Of a DNA stretch of 64,000 bases, positions 44,338-51,772 are shown one piece after another (the first letter of the stretch is position 1; each line of letters begins with the position of its first letter). The notes beneath the pieces were generated by a model, which had not been told where the DNA came from, did no database searches, and was given only the letters and a program-made list of their open reading frames with translations. The stretch is from JAKFWF01 sp031429105. Lineage in GTDB: Bacteria > Pseudomonadota > Alphaproteobacteria > Rhizobiales > Hyphomicrobiaceae. Made by a program: the position numbers and the translations under genes. The stretch is from assembly GCA_031429105.1 (NCBI GenBank), contig JANOYV010000122.1, forward strand, positions 61,081-125,080, in the 5' to 3' direction.

Positions 44338-45513
44338 TCAATTTGGATGGGCTTCAATCAAGCCTGTCAGCATGGGGCGCGCCGTGGTTAAATTTTTTAC
44401 CCGCGCGAAGCCCGCCGCATTCAACATGGTCTTGAGTTCGGCTGGTGTGCGTGCCCGACCACTGCCCATCGCCAGCAGATAAAATCCGAAATAAGCATCA
44501 CCGATCGGCTCCGCACCGCTGACCCCGGCCATCGGCTCGGCAATCAGCAGCACGCCCTCAACTGGCAAGGCTGCGCGTACGGCTCGCAGGAGGTCCATAA
44601 TCACCTCGTCGTCGTGGTCATGGACGATCCGAACGAGGGAGATCACGTCGGCGCCTTTGGGGATCGGATCGTTGCGGAAGCTGCCGCCGAATGCTTCGGC
44701 TTGGCCACCCAGATCGCTACCAGCGAAGTTGGCCCGTGCACGATCTGCCACCGATGGCAAATCGAACAGCATTAACTTCAAAGCAGGGTTACGCGCCGCG
44801 ACGGCCTTGAGGAATGTGCCCTCACCGCCACCGACATCCAGCAGCACTTTGTGATGACCGAAGTCATAGGCATCGATGATATCACCAGCGATCAAAGCCT
44901 GCGACGCTGACATCAACCGGCTATATCCTTCAACGGCGTCGGGAGCCAATGAAGACGGGCGATCAGCGGTCGCATACGGCCAGTATTGCGTCAACAATTT
45001 TGACTTCGGCTCACCGCGCAATAGCGCGATGGGATCTTCAAGATCCCGGTACAACATGGCGTGGTGCTGGACCATCAGCGCAATCGACGGATTGCCGGCG
45101 ATGGCCGCGCCCTGCATTCCCAATCCGTAGCGGCCGCCACGCCGCTTTGACACCAATCCCAGCGAAACGGCAGCCTTCAGAAGCCGCGCCATGGCCTCCG
45201 GCTTGAGGTTGGCGCGCTGAGCGAGTTCGTCAAGGCTCATTGGAGCGGCAGCCAGCGCATCGATGATCTTGAGCTCAACACAAGTGTATAGGACTTGCGA
45301 ATAAACGAAGCCCGCACACAGATCGAACGCGGTGCGCGCTTGGCGTTGCGCAACGGAGCGCGTCAACGGAAATGTGGCGGCCCAGCGCTGAAATTTTGGG
45401 CTCGCGAGGAGCTTGTCGCGCCAAGCGAATATCTGGTCTGGTAAGAGCGCTTGCAGCCTGCTCGCTGGCTGCGGCCGCCAGAATTCACCACTGCTCATCT
45501 TCGGGTCACTCAT
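44338..45513 (-). CDS. crtF: Hydroxyneurosporene-type carotenoid O-methyltransferase
   Basis: 391-residue SAM-dependent methyltransferase forming the methoxy groups of spheroidene or spirilloxanthin. SAM motif VLLDVGGGEGTFLKAVAARN, dimerisation region DLCAGFVYSQVLYTCVELKI, catalytic-type loop RIVHDHDDEVIMDLL. Positioned upstream of bchC in the same direction, as in other purple bacterial superoperons, but without the usual crtE beside it. Separated from bchC by the paired operator. Confidence 0.95.
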   Translation of the reverse strand: MSDPKMSSGEFWRPQPASRLQALLPDQIFAWRDKLLASPKFQRWAATFPLTRSVAQRQARTAFDLCAGFVYSQVLYTCVELKIIDALAAAPMSLDELAQRANLKPEAMARLLKAAVSLGLVSKRRGGRYGLGMQGAAIAGNPSIALMVQHHAMLYRDLEDPIALLRGEPKSKLLTQYWPYATADRPSSLAPDAVEGYSRLMSASQALIAGDIIDAYDFGHHKVLLDVGGGEGTFLKAVAARNPALKLMLFDLPSVADRARANFAGSDLGGQAEAFGGSFRNDPIPKGADVISLVRIVHDHDDEVIMDLLRAVRAALPVEGVLLIAEPMAGVSGAEPIGDAYFGFYLLAMGSGRARTPAELKTMLNAAGFARVKNLTTARPMLTGLIEAHPN

Positions 45514-45564
45514 TCATGATTGACGAAAAAATTTGCGGTCAAAAGGGCGCATCAAACCCTCAAG

Positions 45565-45609
45565 TGTCAATTTTGCTTTACACTAAAAAACTGTCATTTA
45601 AAGTCGACG
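45565..45609 (+). promoter_or_regulatory. crtD promoter with PpsR/CrtJ-type operators
   Basis: TTTACA (45577-45582) and TAAAGT (45599-45604) form a promoter with a 16-base spacer directed toward crtD. A perfect TGT-N12-ACA site (45565-45582) ends in the -35, and a near-match TGT-N12-ACG (45592-45609) covers the -10, mirroring the bchC layout. The perfect site, read on the other strand, contains TTGACA and could also serve crtF, although no good -10 follows there. Confidence 0.8.
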
Positions 45610-45661
45610 CTTAAGCATTTTTTCGTTGAGTCACGGATCGAGCCAGAAGAGTTTGCCTCAC

Positions 45662-47203
45662 GTGCGCACGCGCCGCGTCGTCATTATTGGAGCCGGAATG
45701 GCGGGCCTCAGCGCGGCCATCGAGCTCAGCGCGCGCGGCCTCGACGTCATCGTGCTGGAGCGTGCCGCGACCCCCGGCGGCAAAATGCGCGAGATTGAAA
45801 TCGACGGCCACAAAATCGACGTCGGCCCGACCGTTTTCACCATGCGATGGGTGTTCGACGAGTTATTCGCCACCGCTGGCACGACTCTTGACGCTCACCT
45901 CAAGATTCGCGCTGTCGATACCCTCGCTCGCCATGCCTGGAGTCCGACCGAACATCTCGATCTATTCGCCGATGTGGCCCGCTCGGCGGACGCTATTGCC
46001 GCATTCTCCAGTCGCGCAGAAGCAAATCGCTTTCTCGACTTCAGTGCACGAGCTGCCCGGGTCTTCAACACGCTCGACCAGTCTTTCATTCGTGCATCGC
46101 AGCCGAGCCCGATTGATCTCGTGCGCAGGATCGGCTTCGGGCGGATTGACGATCTTTGGAATATTTCGCCGTTCACGACGCTTTGTCGTGCGCTCGGCCA
46201 GCATTTCCAGGACCCAAGGCTGCGGCAACTGTTCGGGCGCTATGCCACGTACTGCGGTTCATCGCCTTATCTAGCGTCTGCGACTTTAATGCTGATTGCG
46301 CACGTTGAACAACAAGGTGTCTGGCTAGTCGAGGGCGGCATGCACGCCGTTGCCAAGTCGTTGGCCAAAGTTGCTGCGGCCCAAGGCGCCATGTTCAGCT
46401 ACAATGCGCATGTCGGCGAAATCCTGACTTCTGGCTCCAAGGTCACCGGCGTAAAGCTCGCCAGTGGCGAGGAGATTTCGGCCGATGCGGTCATCCTCAA
46501 CGGTGACGTGTCGGCGCTCGGTCAGGGCTTGCTCGGGCGCGGAGTAAAGACCGCAGCGCCACCTGTTCCACCCAACGCCCGCTCGCTGTCGGCTGTCACT
46601 TACGCGCTTGTCGCTGAAGCCAGCGGCTTCCCGCTGCTGCGCCATTCGGTGTTCTTCTCGAACAACTACGCGGCCGAGTTCGACGACATTTTCCAGCATC
46701 GCCGCCTGCCACAATCGCCCACCGTCTACATTTGCGCGCAGGATCGCGGTGATGCTGCAGACGCTGCCCCGGTTGGTCCAGAACGCCTTTTCATGATCGT
46801 CAACGCGCCGGCCACCGGCGACACCCATACTTTTGATAACGCGGAGATGGAGCAATGCGAGCGACGGACCTTTCAGCACCTACAGCGCTTAGGGCTGCAG
46901 CTGACACGCACGCCGGAACGCACGGTGCGAACGAGCCCTGTGGATTTCGATCAGCGCTTTCCGGCAACCGGGGGAGCACTCTACGGCCGGGCTTCGCACG
47001 GATGGACGGCCTCGTTCAGCCGACCGGGAGCGCGAAGCAAAATTCCGGGTCTCTATCTGGCGGGTGGCAGCGTGCATCCGGGCCCGGGCGTGCCGATGGC
47101 AGCGCAATCGGGGCGGATCGCAGCACAGAGCGTGCTCGCGGACCTCGCTTCGATGTCGCGGTCCCCTCGGGTGGCTACGCCTGGTGGTATCTCGACGCAT
47201 TAA
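45662..47203 (+). CDS. crtD: Carotenoid 3,4-desaturase (methoxyneurosporene dehydrogenase)
   Basis: About 513 residues from a GTG at 45662 (VRTRRVVIIGAGMAGLSAAI), with GAAGAG upstream; a TTG at 45626 is an alternative. FAD-binding phytoene-desaturase family: Rossmann dinucleotide motif GAGMAGLSAA, then GGKMREIEIDGHKIDVGPT, and the C-terminal GLYLAGGSVHPGPGVPMA. CrtD introduces the 3,4 double bond after CrtC hydration. Downstream end overlaps the presumed start of crtC. Confidence 0.94.
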   Translation: MRTRRVVIIGAGMAGLSAAIELSARGLDVIVLERAATPGGKMREIEIDGHKIDVGPTVFTMRWVFDELFATAGTTLDAHLKIRAVDTLARHAWSPTEHLDLFADVARSADAIAAFSSRAEANRFLDFSARAARVFNTLDQSFIRASQPSPIDLVRRIGFGRIDDLWNISPFTTLCRALGQHFQDPRLRQLFGRYATYCGSSPYLASATLMLIAHVEQQGVWLVEGGMHAVAKSLAKVAAAQGAMFSYNAHVGEILTSGSKVTGVKLASGEEISADAVILNGDVSALGQGLLGRGVKTAAPPVPPNARSLSAVTYALVAEASGFPLLRHSVFFSNNYAAEFDDIFQHRRLPQSPTVYICAQDRGDAADAAPVGPERLFMIVNAPATGDTHTFDNAEMEQCERRTFQHLQRLGLQLTRTPERTVRTSPVDFDQRFPATGGALYGRASHGWTASFSRPGARSKIPGLYLAGGSVHPGPGVPMAAQSGRIAAQSVLADLASMSRSPRVATPGGISTH

Positions 47204-48084
47204 GCGACGACGGCCAACACGGCATCACGCTGATCGCCTTTGTCGGCAGCGTGTTCTCGCCTTACTACGCGAGCCAGCGCCGCTATGGCTGGTCGAACCC
47301 GGACAACCACTGCGCCATCAATGTCGCGCTGTACGGTGCGTCCGGCAAGAAGTGGGCGATGACCGAGCGTGGCGCTGCAGCTGTCCATCGCAATGAGTCC
47401 GCACTGACCGTTGGCCCTAGCCGGATGTCTTGGAACGGCACATCGCTTGACGTCGACGTCGATGAAATAACATCGCCGTTTCCCTCGCGGATCAAGGGCG
47501 TCATACGGCTGCATCCGCACGCGCTCAATCCACGCAGCTTTGCAATCGATTCCGATGGCGACCATACGTGGTGGCCGATTGCACCGGTCGCTCGCGTTGA
47601 AGTGCTACTGGACAAGCCGGGCTTGCGCTGGAGCGGCTCGGGCTACCTCGACAGCAACTATGGTGCAGTACCGTTGGAGCGCACGTTCAAGCGATGGGAC
47701 TGGTCGCGCACGGTCGAGGAAACAGGCACATCGGTTTTATACGACGTGACATCCAAGAACGGCGATGAATCCGCCCTCGCCATTCGCTTCGATAAATCAG
47801 GCGGCGCGACCGACGTCGAATTGCCGCCACGCGCACCATTGCCGGGCACGCTGTGGGGCGTCGACCGCGCCACCCGCGCTATGGACGGTCACTCCGCTAA
47901 AGTCATTGAGACCCTGGAAGATGGCCCGTTTTATTCCCGTTCACTGGTGTCCACAAACCTCGGCGACAAACCGGTCACTGCGATCCACGAGAGCCTGTCG
48001 CTCGACCGCTTCGGCAGCCTTTGGGTGCAAGGCCTTCTGCCGTTCCGCATGCCAAGGCGCAAGGGGCCGGTGGTCGGGTGTTGA
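47002..48084 (+). CDS. crtC: Carotenoid 1,2-hydratase
   Basis: Acyclic carotenoid 1,2-hydratase (hydroxyneurosporene synthase). Conserved core from PRFDVAVPSGGYAWWYLDAL, AFVGSVFSPYYASQRRYG, the W-rich SDGDHTWWPIAPVARVEV and GYLDSNYGAVPLERTFKRWD to the C-terminal LLPFRMPRR. The conserved region begins at about 47140, but no ATG, GTG or TTG occurs in this frame between the ATG at 47002 and 47200. Either translation starts at 47002 and overlaps crtD by 202 bases or an unusual start codon is used. The frame stays open upstream to 46855 without family-like sequence. Confidence 0.88.
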   Translation: MDGLVQPTGSAKQNSGSLSGGWQRASGPGRADGSAIGADRSTERARGPRFDVAVPSGGYAWWYLDALSDDGQHGITLIAFVGSVFSPYYASQRRYGWSNPDNHCAINVALYGASGKKWAMTERGAAAVHRNESALTVGPSRMSWNGTSLDVDVDEITSPFPSRIKGVIRLHPHALNPRSFAIDSDGDHTWWPIAPVARVEVLLDKPGLRWSGSGYLDSNYGAVPLERTFKRWDWSRTVEETGTSVLYDVTSKNGDESALAIRFDKSGGATDVELPPRAPLPGTLWGVDRATRAMDGHSAKVIETLEDGPFYSRSLVSTNLGDKPVTAIHESLSLDRFGSLWVQGLLPFRMPRRKGPVVGC

Positions 48085-48162
48085 GTTGGCCGACGGTGCG
48101 GCGTCGTCACGCGAAGATCACACCCCAACGCAGTTGAAAGCCGATCGAACACTCACTTCAAA

Positions 48163-48663
48163 TTACAGCGGCGCGACGAACTGCGAAATGTTGACTTGTA
48201 CCGAGAGGCGTTCGGCAATGCTCGCTCGCAACGCAAATTCATGGCTTCCCCAATCCATGGGCATAAATTTCAGCGCGACCTCAATGTCATCAACAGTTGC
48301 TTGGCTATCCAAGGTCACGACGGTACCCCTCTCGGTCGTTGTTACGGAGTTGATGCCCGGCACACCGCCGACAACGGCGTAGTATTTTGTGAAGTCCTTC
48401 CCCAGCCAGATCGACACGGTCTCCCCCGGCTTTCGGGCAACACGCACGACGGTCGTTTGAACTTCCCCCACACGGCCAAATCGATCGTGTTGGACCGTCA
48501 TCCGATTTGCAACGTCGAGCGTCACACGCGAATCTGGCAACGCAGCATAGGCTGCAAAGCCTGAAGCCATAACCATTGCTGCCGCGGCCAGCGAAATTGG
48601 CGCGTCCAATAGGCCATAGTGCGCGCCTGCAGCAATATCTCGGCCATTAAGGTCAAGATTCAT
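48163..48663 (-). CDS. Single-pass membrane protein of unknown function
   Basis: 166 residues. A short N-terminal polar part (MNLDLNGRDIAAG), one transmembrane segment (about 23-43, PISLAAAAMVMASGFAAYAA), then a periplasmic beta-rich domain with VTLDVANRMTVQHDRFGRVG, KPGETVSIWLGKDFTKYYAV and VVTLDSQATVDDIEVALKF. It lies 39 bases after a 50-residue one-helix protein in the same direction, converging on crtC. The topology resembles photosynthetic assembly proteins such as PuhC, but I see no sequence match and do not assign it. Confidence 0.6.
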   Translation of the reverse strand: MNLDLNGRDIAAGAHYGLLDAPISLAAAAMVMASGFAAYAALPDSRVTLDVANRMTVQHDRFGRVGEVQTTVVRVARKPGETVSIWLGKDFTKYYAVVGGVPGINSVTTTERGTVVTLDSQATVDDIEVALKFMPMDWGSHEFALRASIAERLSVQVNISQFVAPL

Positions 48664-48701
48664 TTCGGATACTCGGGCTACTCAACAAACGCTTGCTCTG
48701 C

Positions 48702-48854
48702 CTAAACTAGACTGGCGATGGCCACACCGATGGCCGTTACACCAATCCAAAGTCCGAATAGAACAACGAAGAGTTTGTACCGGTCATCGTCATCCATCAT
48801 GCGTGCCGATCGCGGCACTGAACGACTTGGTGTTGGTTTAGCTGCCTTCAACAT
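48702..48854 (-). CDS. Small one-helix membrane protein
   Basis: About 50 residues from the ATG at 48854: a basic, Pro/Ser-rich N terminus (MLKAAKPTPSRSVPRSAR), a DDDD cluster and a single transmembrane helix LFVVLFGLWIGVTAIGVAIA at the very C terminus. GGGAAAG stands upstream at a slightly long distance. First of a two-gene unit with the 166-residue membrane protein. Size and topology are like small light-harvesting accessory polypeptides (PufX, protein-U, LH1 gamma), but there is no visible sequence match. A longer in-frame ATG at 48959 exists and looks unlikely. Confidence 0.5.
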   Translation of the reverse strand: MLKAAKPTPSRSVPRSARMMDDDDRYKLFVVLFGLWIGVTAIGVAIASLV

Positions 48855-49084
48855 CACGCGTTTACTTTCCCAGCTGCGGCTTGGCAGTAAAACTGTGCGC
48901 GCAATCAATTGGTTCCGGGACATGGTGCATTTTGCGATTGAGACACCGCGCAGCAACACAAGGACGGATCGTGGGAACTCACCCGCCGCCCACTAACTTG
49001 GGAGATCGTTTTAATAAAAATGTATGTTTTTCAGTCGGTTAGGAAATCCACATCACCACTGACCTCGCGTGCACCTTGCTCGCT

Positions 49085-50722
49085 CTAGCCCGCCATTGCA
49101 ATCGATGCCGCCGCAGTGCGGCCACGGATCAAATCCGACGCCTTGTCGGCGAGCGCCATGGTGGCGGCGTTGAGGTTGGCCGACAGCATCGTCGGCATGA
49201 TCGAAGCGTCGACCACGCGCAAGCCTTCGAAGCCGCGCACACGCAGCTGATCGTCGACTACGGCCTGAGGATCGGTCGCCGGTCCCATGCGGCATGAACC
49301 TGAGGGATGGAATGTCGACGTTCCTCGCTCCTTCGCAGCTCCCAACAACTCGTCATCGCTTTGGACATGCTTGCCGGGGAAATCTTCGTGGTCGTAGTAC
49401 GGCTCCAGCGGCTTTGAAGCTAGCAGTTTGCGCGCGAGCTTCATGCCGGCGAGCAGCACGCGGCGATCGCTCGCTTCGGCCAGATAGTTCGGCTGGATCA
49501 GTGGCGCTTCAAACGGATTCGACGAGCGAATACGCACGTAGCCACGACTATCGGGCCGTTGCTGCCAAGAGGCGACCGTCATGCCAGGCTCAGTCTCCAA
49601 CTCGCCCTGCACGCCCTCACGGTAGCTAGCCGGAGTAAATGTAATTTGCAGATCCGAGTTCTCCACGGTCGGCTCGGAGCGCCAGAACGCGTAAACGAGC
49701 GTCGGCACCAGCCCGAGGATGCCCTTGCGGCGGAACACCCAGTTCGCGATCTCAGCACCGAGTTTCAGGCCACGCGCGCGCTCGTTGATGGTGTCAATGT
49801 TCTTTACACGGGCGACGAACCGCGGTGCGTAGTGGTCGCGCAAACCCTCGCCAACGCCGGCAACTGCGTGGCGCACTTCGATGCCATGATCTTGCAGCAG
49901 TTTCGCCGGACCAATGCCGGACAACTGCAGCAGCTGCGGCGAGTTGAATGCACCGCCGGACAAGATCACCTCGCACCGTGCCCGCACTTCCACGGCAGTG
50001 CCGCGCGGACCGCCCTTGTTGAACCGCACGCCGACTGCCTTGTTGCCCTCGAACACAAGGCTTGTAGCGTGTGCGTGCGTCGTGACCTTGAGGTTTTTCC
50101 GCTTCATCGCCGGATGTAGAAACGCCCGCGCCGCACTCATGCGACGGCCATTCTGGATCGTGCGCTGCGTGTACGCAACGCCTTCCTGAATCCTGCCGTT
50201 GTAATCCTTATTGCGCGGGATGCCCATTTGCTCGGCCCCGTCCATGAAGGCTTCACACAGGGGGTGGCGCCATTCGTTGTCGGTAACCGTGAGCGCGCCA
50301 TCGCGGCCACGATACTTGTCGTCGCCCTCGCCAATGCGGTTTTCGAGGCGGCGAAAATAGGGGAGCAGATCGTCATAACCCCAGCCACGATTACCCATCT
50401 GCGCCCAAGTGTCGAAGTCCATCGCCTGACCGCGGTTGTAAACATTACCGTTGATCGAGCTCGACCCGCCGAGTGTCTTGCCGCGCGGCGCCAAGATACT
50501 GCGACCGCCGGTCCATTGGCTCGGCTCCATCTTGTAGAGCCAGTTTACCGATGGATCATGGAAGGTCTTGATGAAACCCGCTGGAATATGAATGAAAGGG
50601 TTCCAATCGGTACCGCCGGCTTCAAGCACGAGCACGCTTGAGGCCGCATCCTCGCTCAATCGGTTGGCCAACACGCAGCCAGCCGAACCGGCACCGACGA
50701 TGACGTAGTCGAATGTATCCAA
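49085..50722 (-). CDS. GMC-family flavoprotein oxidoreductase (choline dehydrogenase-like)
   Basis: About 545 residues from a TTG at 50722 (DTFDYVIVGAGSAGCVLANR), preceded by GGGGGAG; further upstream the frame is antisense to other sequence and not family-like. FAD-binding GAGSAGC, GGSSSINGNVYNRG, and the C-terminal catalytic region FHPSGSCRMG and SANLNAATMALADKAS. BetA-like members oxidise choline or other primary alcohols; substrate here is unknown. Downstream partner in the same direction: none adjacent; a haloacid-type dehalogenase precedes it. Confidence 0.88.
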   Translation of the reverse strand: MDTFDYVIVGAGSAGCVLANRLSEDAASSVLVLEAGGTDWNPFIHIPAGFIKTFHDPSVNWLYKMEPSQWTGGRSILAPRGKTLGGSSSINGNVYNRGQAMDFDTWAQMGNRGWGYDDLLPYFRRLENRIGEGDDKYRGRDGALTVTDNEWRHPLCEAFMDGAEQMGIPRNKDYNGRIQEGVAYTQRTIQNGRRMSAARAFLHPAMKRKNLKVTTHAHATSLVFEGNKAVGVRFNKGGPRGTAVEVRARCEVILSGGAFNSPQLLQLSGIGPAKLLQDHGIEVRHAVAGVGEGLRDHYAPRFVARVKNIDTINERARGLKLGAEIANWVFRRKGILGLVPTLVYAFWRSEPTVENSDLQITFTPASYREGVQGELETEPGMTVASWQQRPDSRGYVRIRSSNPFEAPLIQPNYLAEASDRRVLLAGMKLARKLLASKPLEPYYDHEDFPGKHVQSDDELLGAAKERGTSTFHPSGSCRMGPATDPQAVVDDQLRVRGFEGLRVVDASIMPTMLSANLNAATMALADKASDLIRGRTAAASIAMAG

Positions 50723-50863
50723 GTGACGGCACTCCCCCGAATGGCTCTTGCTTTGGTCGCAATCTGGCTGATCCGGCGCGAAATTGCATCCTATCTGCCT
50801 GCACAGCTGATCTGCCGTTGCGCATTTCGGCGACACGTTGCCCGGGCGAACTCGTCACGCGAA

Positions 50864-51745
50864 TCACGCGAAAAATCGAAGCAATTCCGCCGTGACCATC
50901 TCGGGGGCTTCTTCGGCCAGGTAATGGCCGGTCGGCAGCGCGCCTCCGGTCACCGGACCTGAGCAATAGCGCCGCCAGATGTCGAGCGGCTCGTACCACG
51001 CACCGATTTTGCCCTTTGCGCCCCACAGCACATGCAAGGGGCTACCGATTTTCCTCTCAGCCGCGCGGCTGACGCGATCATGCACCAAATCAATCGTCGC
51101 GGCCGCCCGATAGTCCTCGCACATGCCCCGGATCATTTCCGGCGTCCGCACCCAGGTGAGATAGTCAGCCAGCGCCTCAGCGTGAAAGAACCCATCTTCC
51201 TTCGGTTCGCGCGCAGTGTGCGCCTTAAACCAGGTTTCAGGCGCCGCACTAATGAGCTTTTCAGGAAACGGGTGCGGCTGGGCTAACCAGAACCAATGAT
51301 AGTAGCCCATAGCGAAAGCCATGTCGGTACGCTCGAAGTGCTCGATGGTCGGCACGATGTCGAGCAGGCAAAGCTTTTGAACCCGGCTCGGGTGATCAAG
51401 CGCTAAACGATGGGCCACCCGCGCGCCGCGATCGTGTGCCGCCACTAGAAAACGCTGATGTCCAAAGTGCGTCATCAGTTCGGCCATGTCGCGCGCCATC
51501 GCAGCTTTCGAATAGGCCGCGTGATCGGCGCTGATCGGCGGCTTGAACGATCCGCCATAGCCGCGCAGGTCCGGGCAGACCACGCTGTATGATTTCGCCA
51601 GAGCCGGCGCCACCGCATGCCACATCGCATGCGTTTGCGGATTGCCGTGGAGCAGCAGGAGCGGTGGGCCGGAACCACCATGGCGCACGCGCAACGCACC
51701 ATCGCTGACTGTCACGATCGAGAGTTTGAAGCCATCGAAGATCAC
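50864..51745 (-). CDS. Haloacetate dehalogenase, fluoroacetate dehalogenase type
   Basis: 293-residue alpha/beta hydrolase of the FAc-DEX family. The active-site set of the Rhodopseudomonas palustris enzyme RPA1163 (D110, R111, R114, D134, H155, W156) appears at a constant offset of five: D105-R106-x2-R109 in AAHDRGARVAHR, D129 in LLDIVPT, H150-W151 in YYHWFW; H274 in GHYLAEEAP is the catalytic base. It would hydrolyse haloacetates to glycolate through an aspartyl ester. Natural substrates could be other 2-haloacids or epoxides. Stands 141 bases upstream of the GMC gene, same direction. Confidence 0.85.
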   Translation of the reverse strand: MIFDGFKLSIVTVSDGALRVRHGGSGPPLLLLHGNPQTHAMWHAVAPALAKSYSVVCPDLRGYGGSFKPPISADHAAYSKAAMARDMAELMTHFGHQRFLVAAHDRGARVAHRLALDHPSRVQKLCLLDIVPTIEHFERTDMAFAMGYYHWFWLAQPHPFPEKLISAAPETWFKAHTAREPKEDGFFHAEALADYLTWVRTPEMIRGMCEDYRAAATIDLVHDRVSRAAERKIGSPLHVLWGAKGKIGAWYEPLDIWRRYCSGPVTGGALPTGHYLAEEAPEMVTAELLRFFA

Positions 51746-51772
51746 ACGTGCGCCCTCTTCGCTTAGATCAGA

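Noticed and set aside
46855..47001. Upstream extension of crtC from 46855
   Set aside because: Out of phase inside crtD and without CrtC similarity; kept only the 47002 start as the nearest standard codon.
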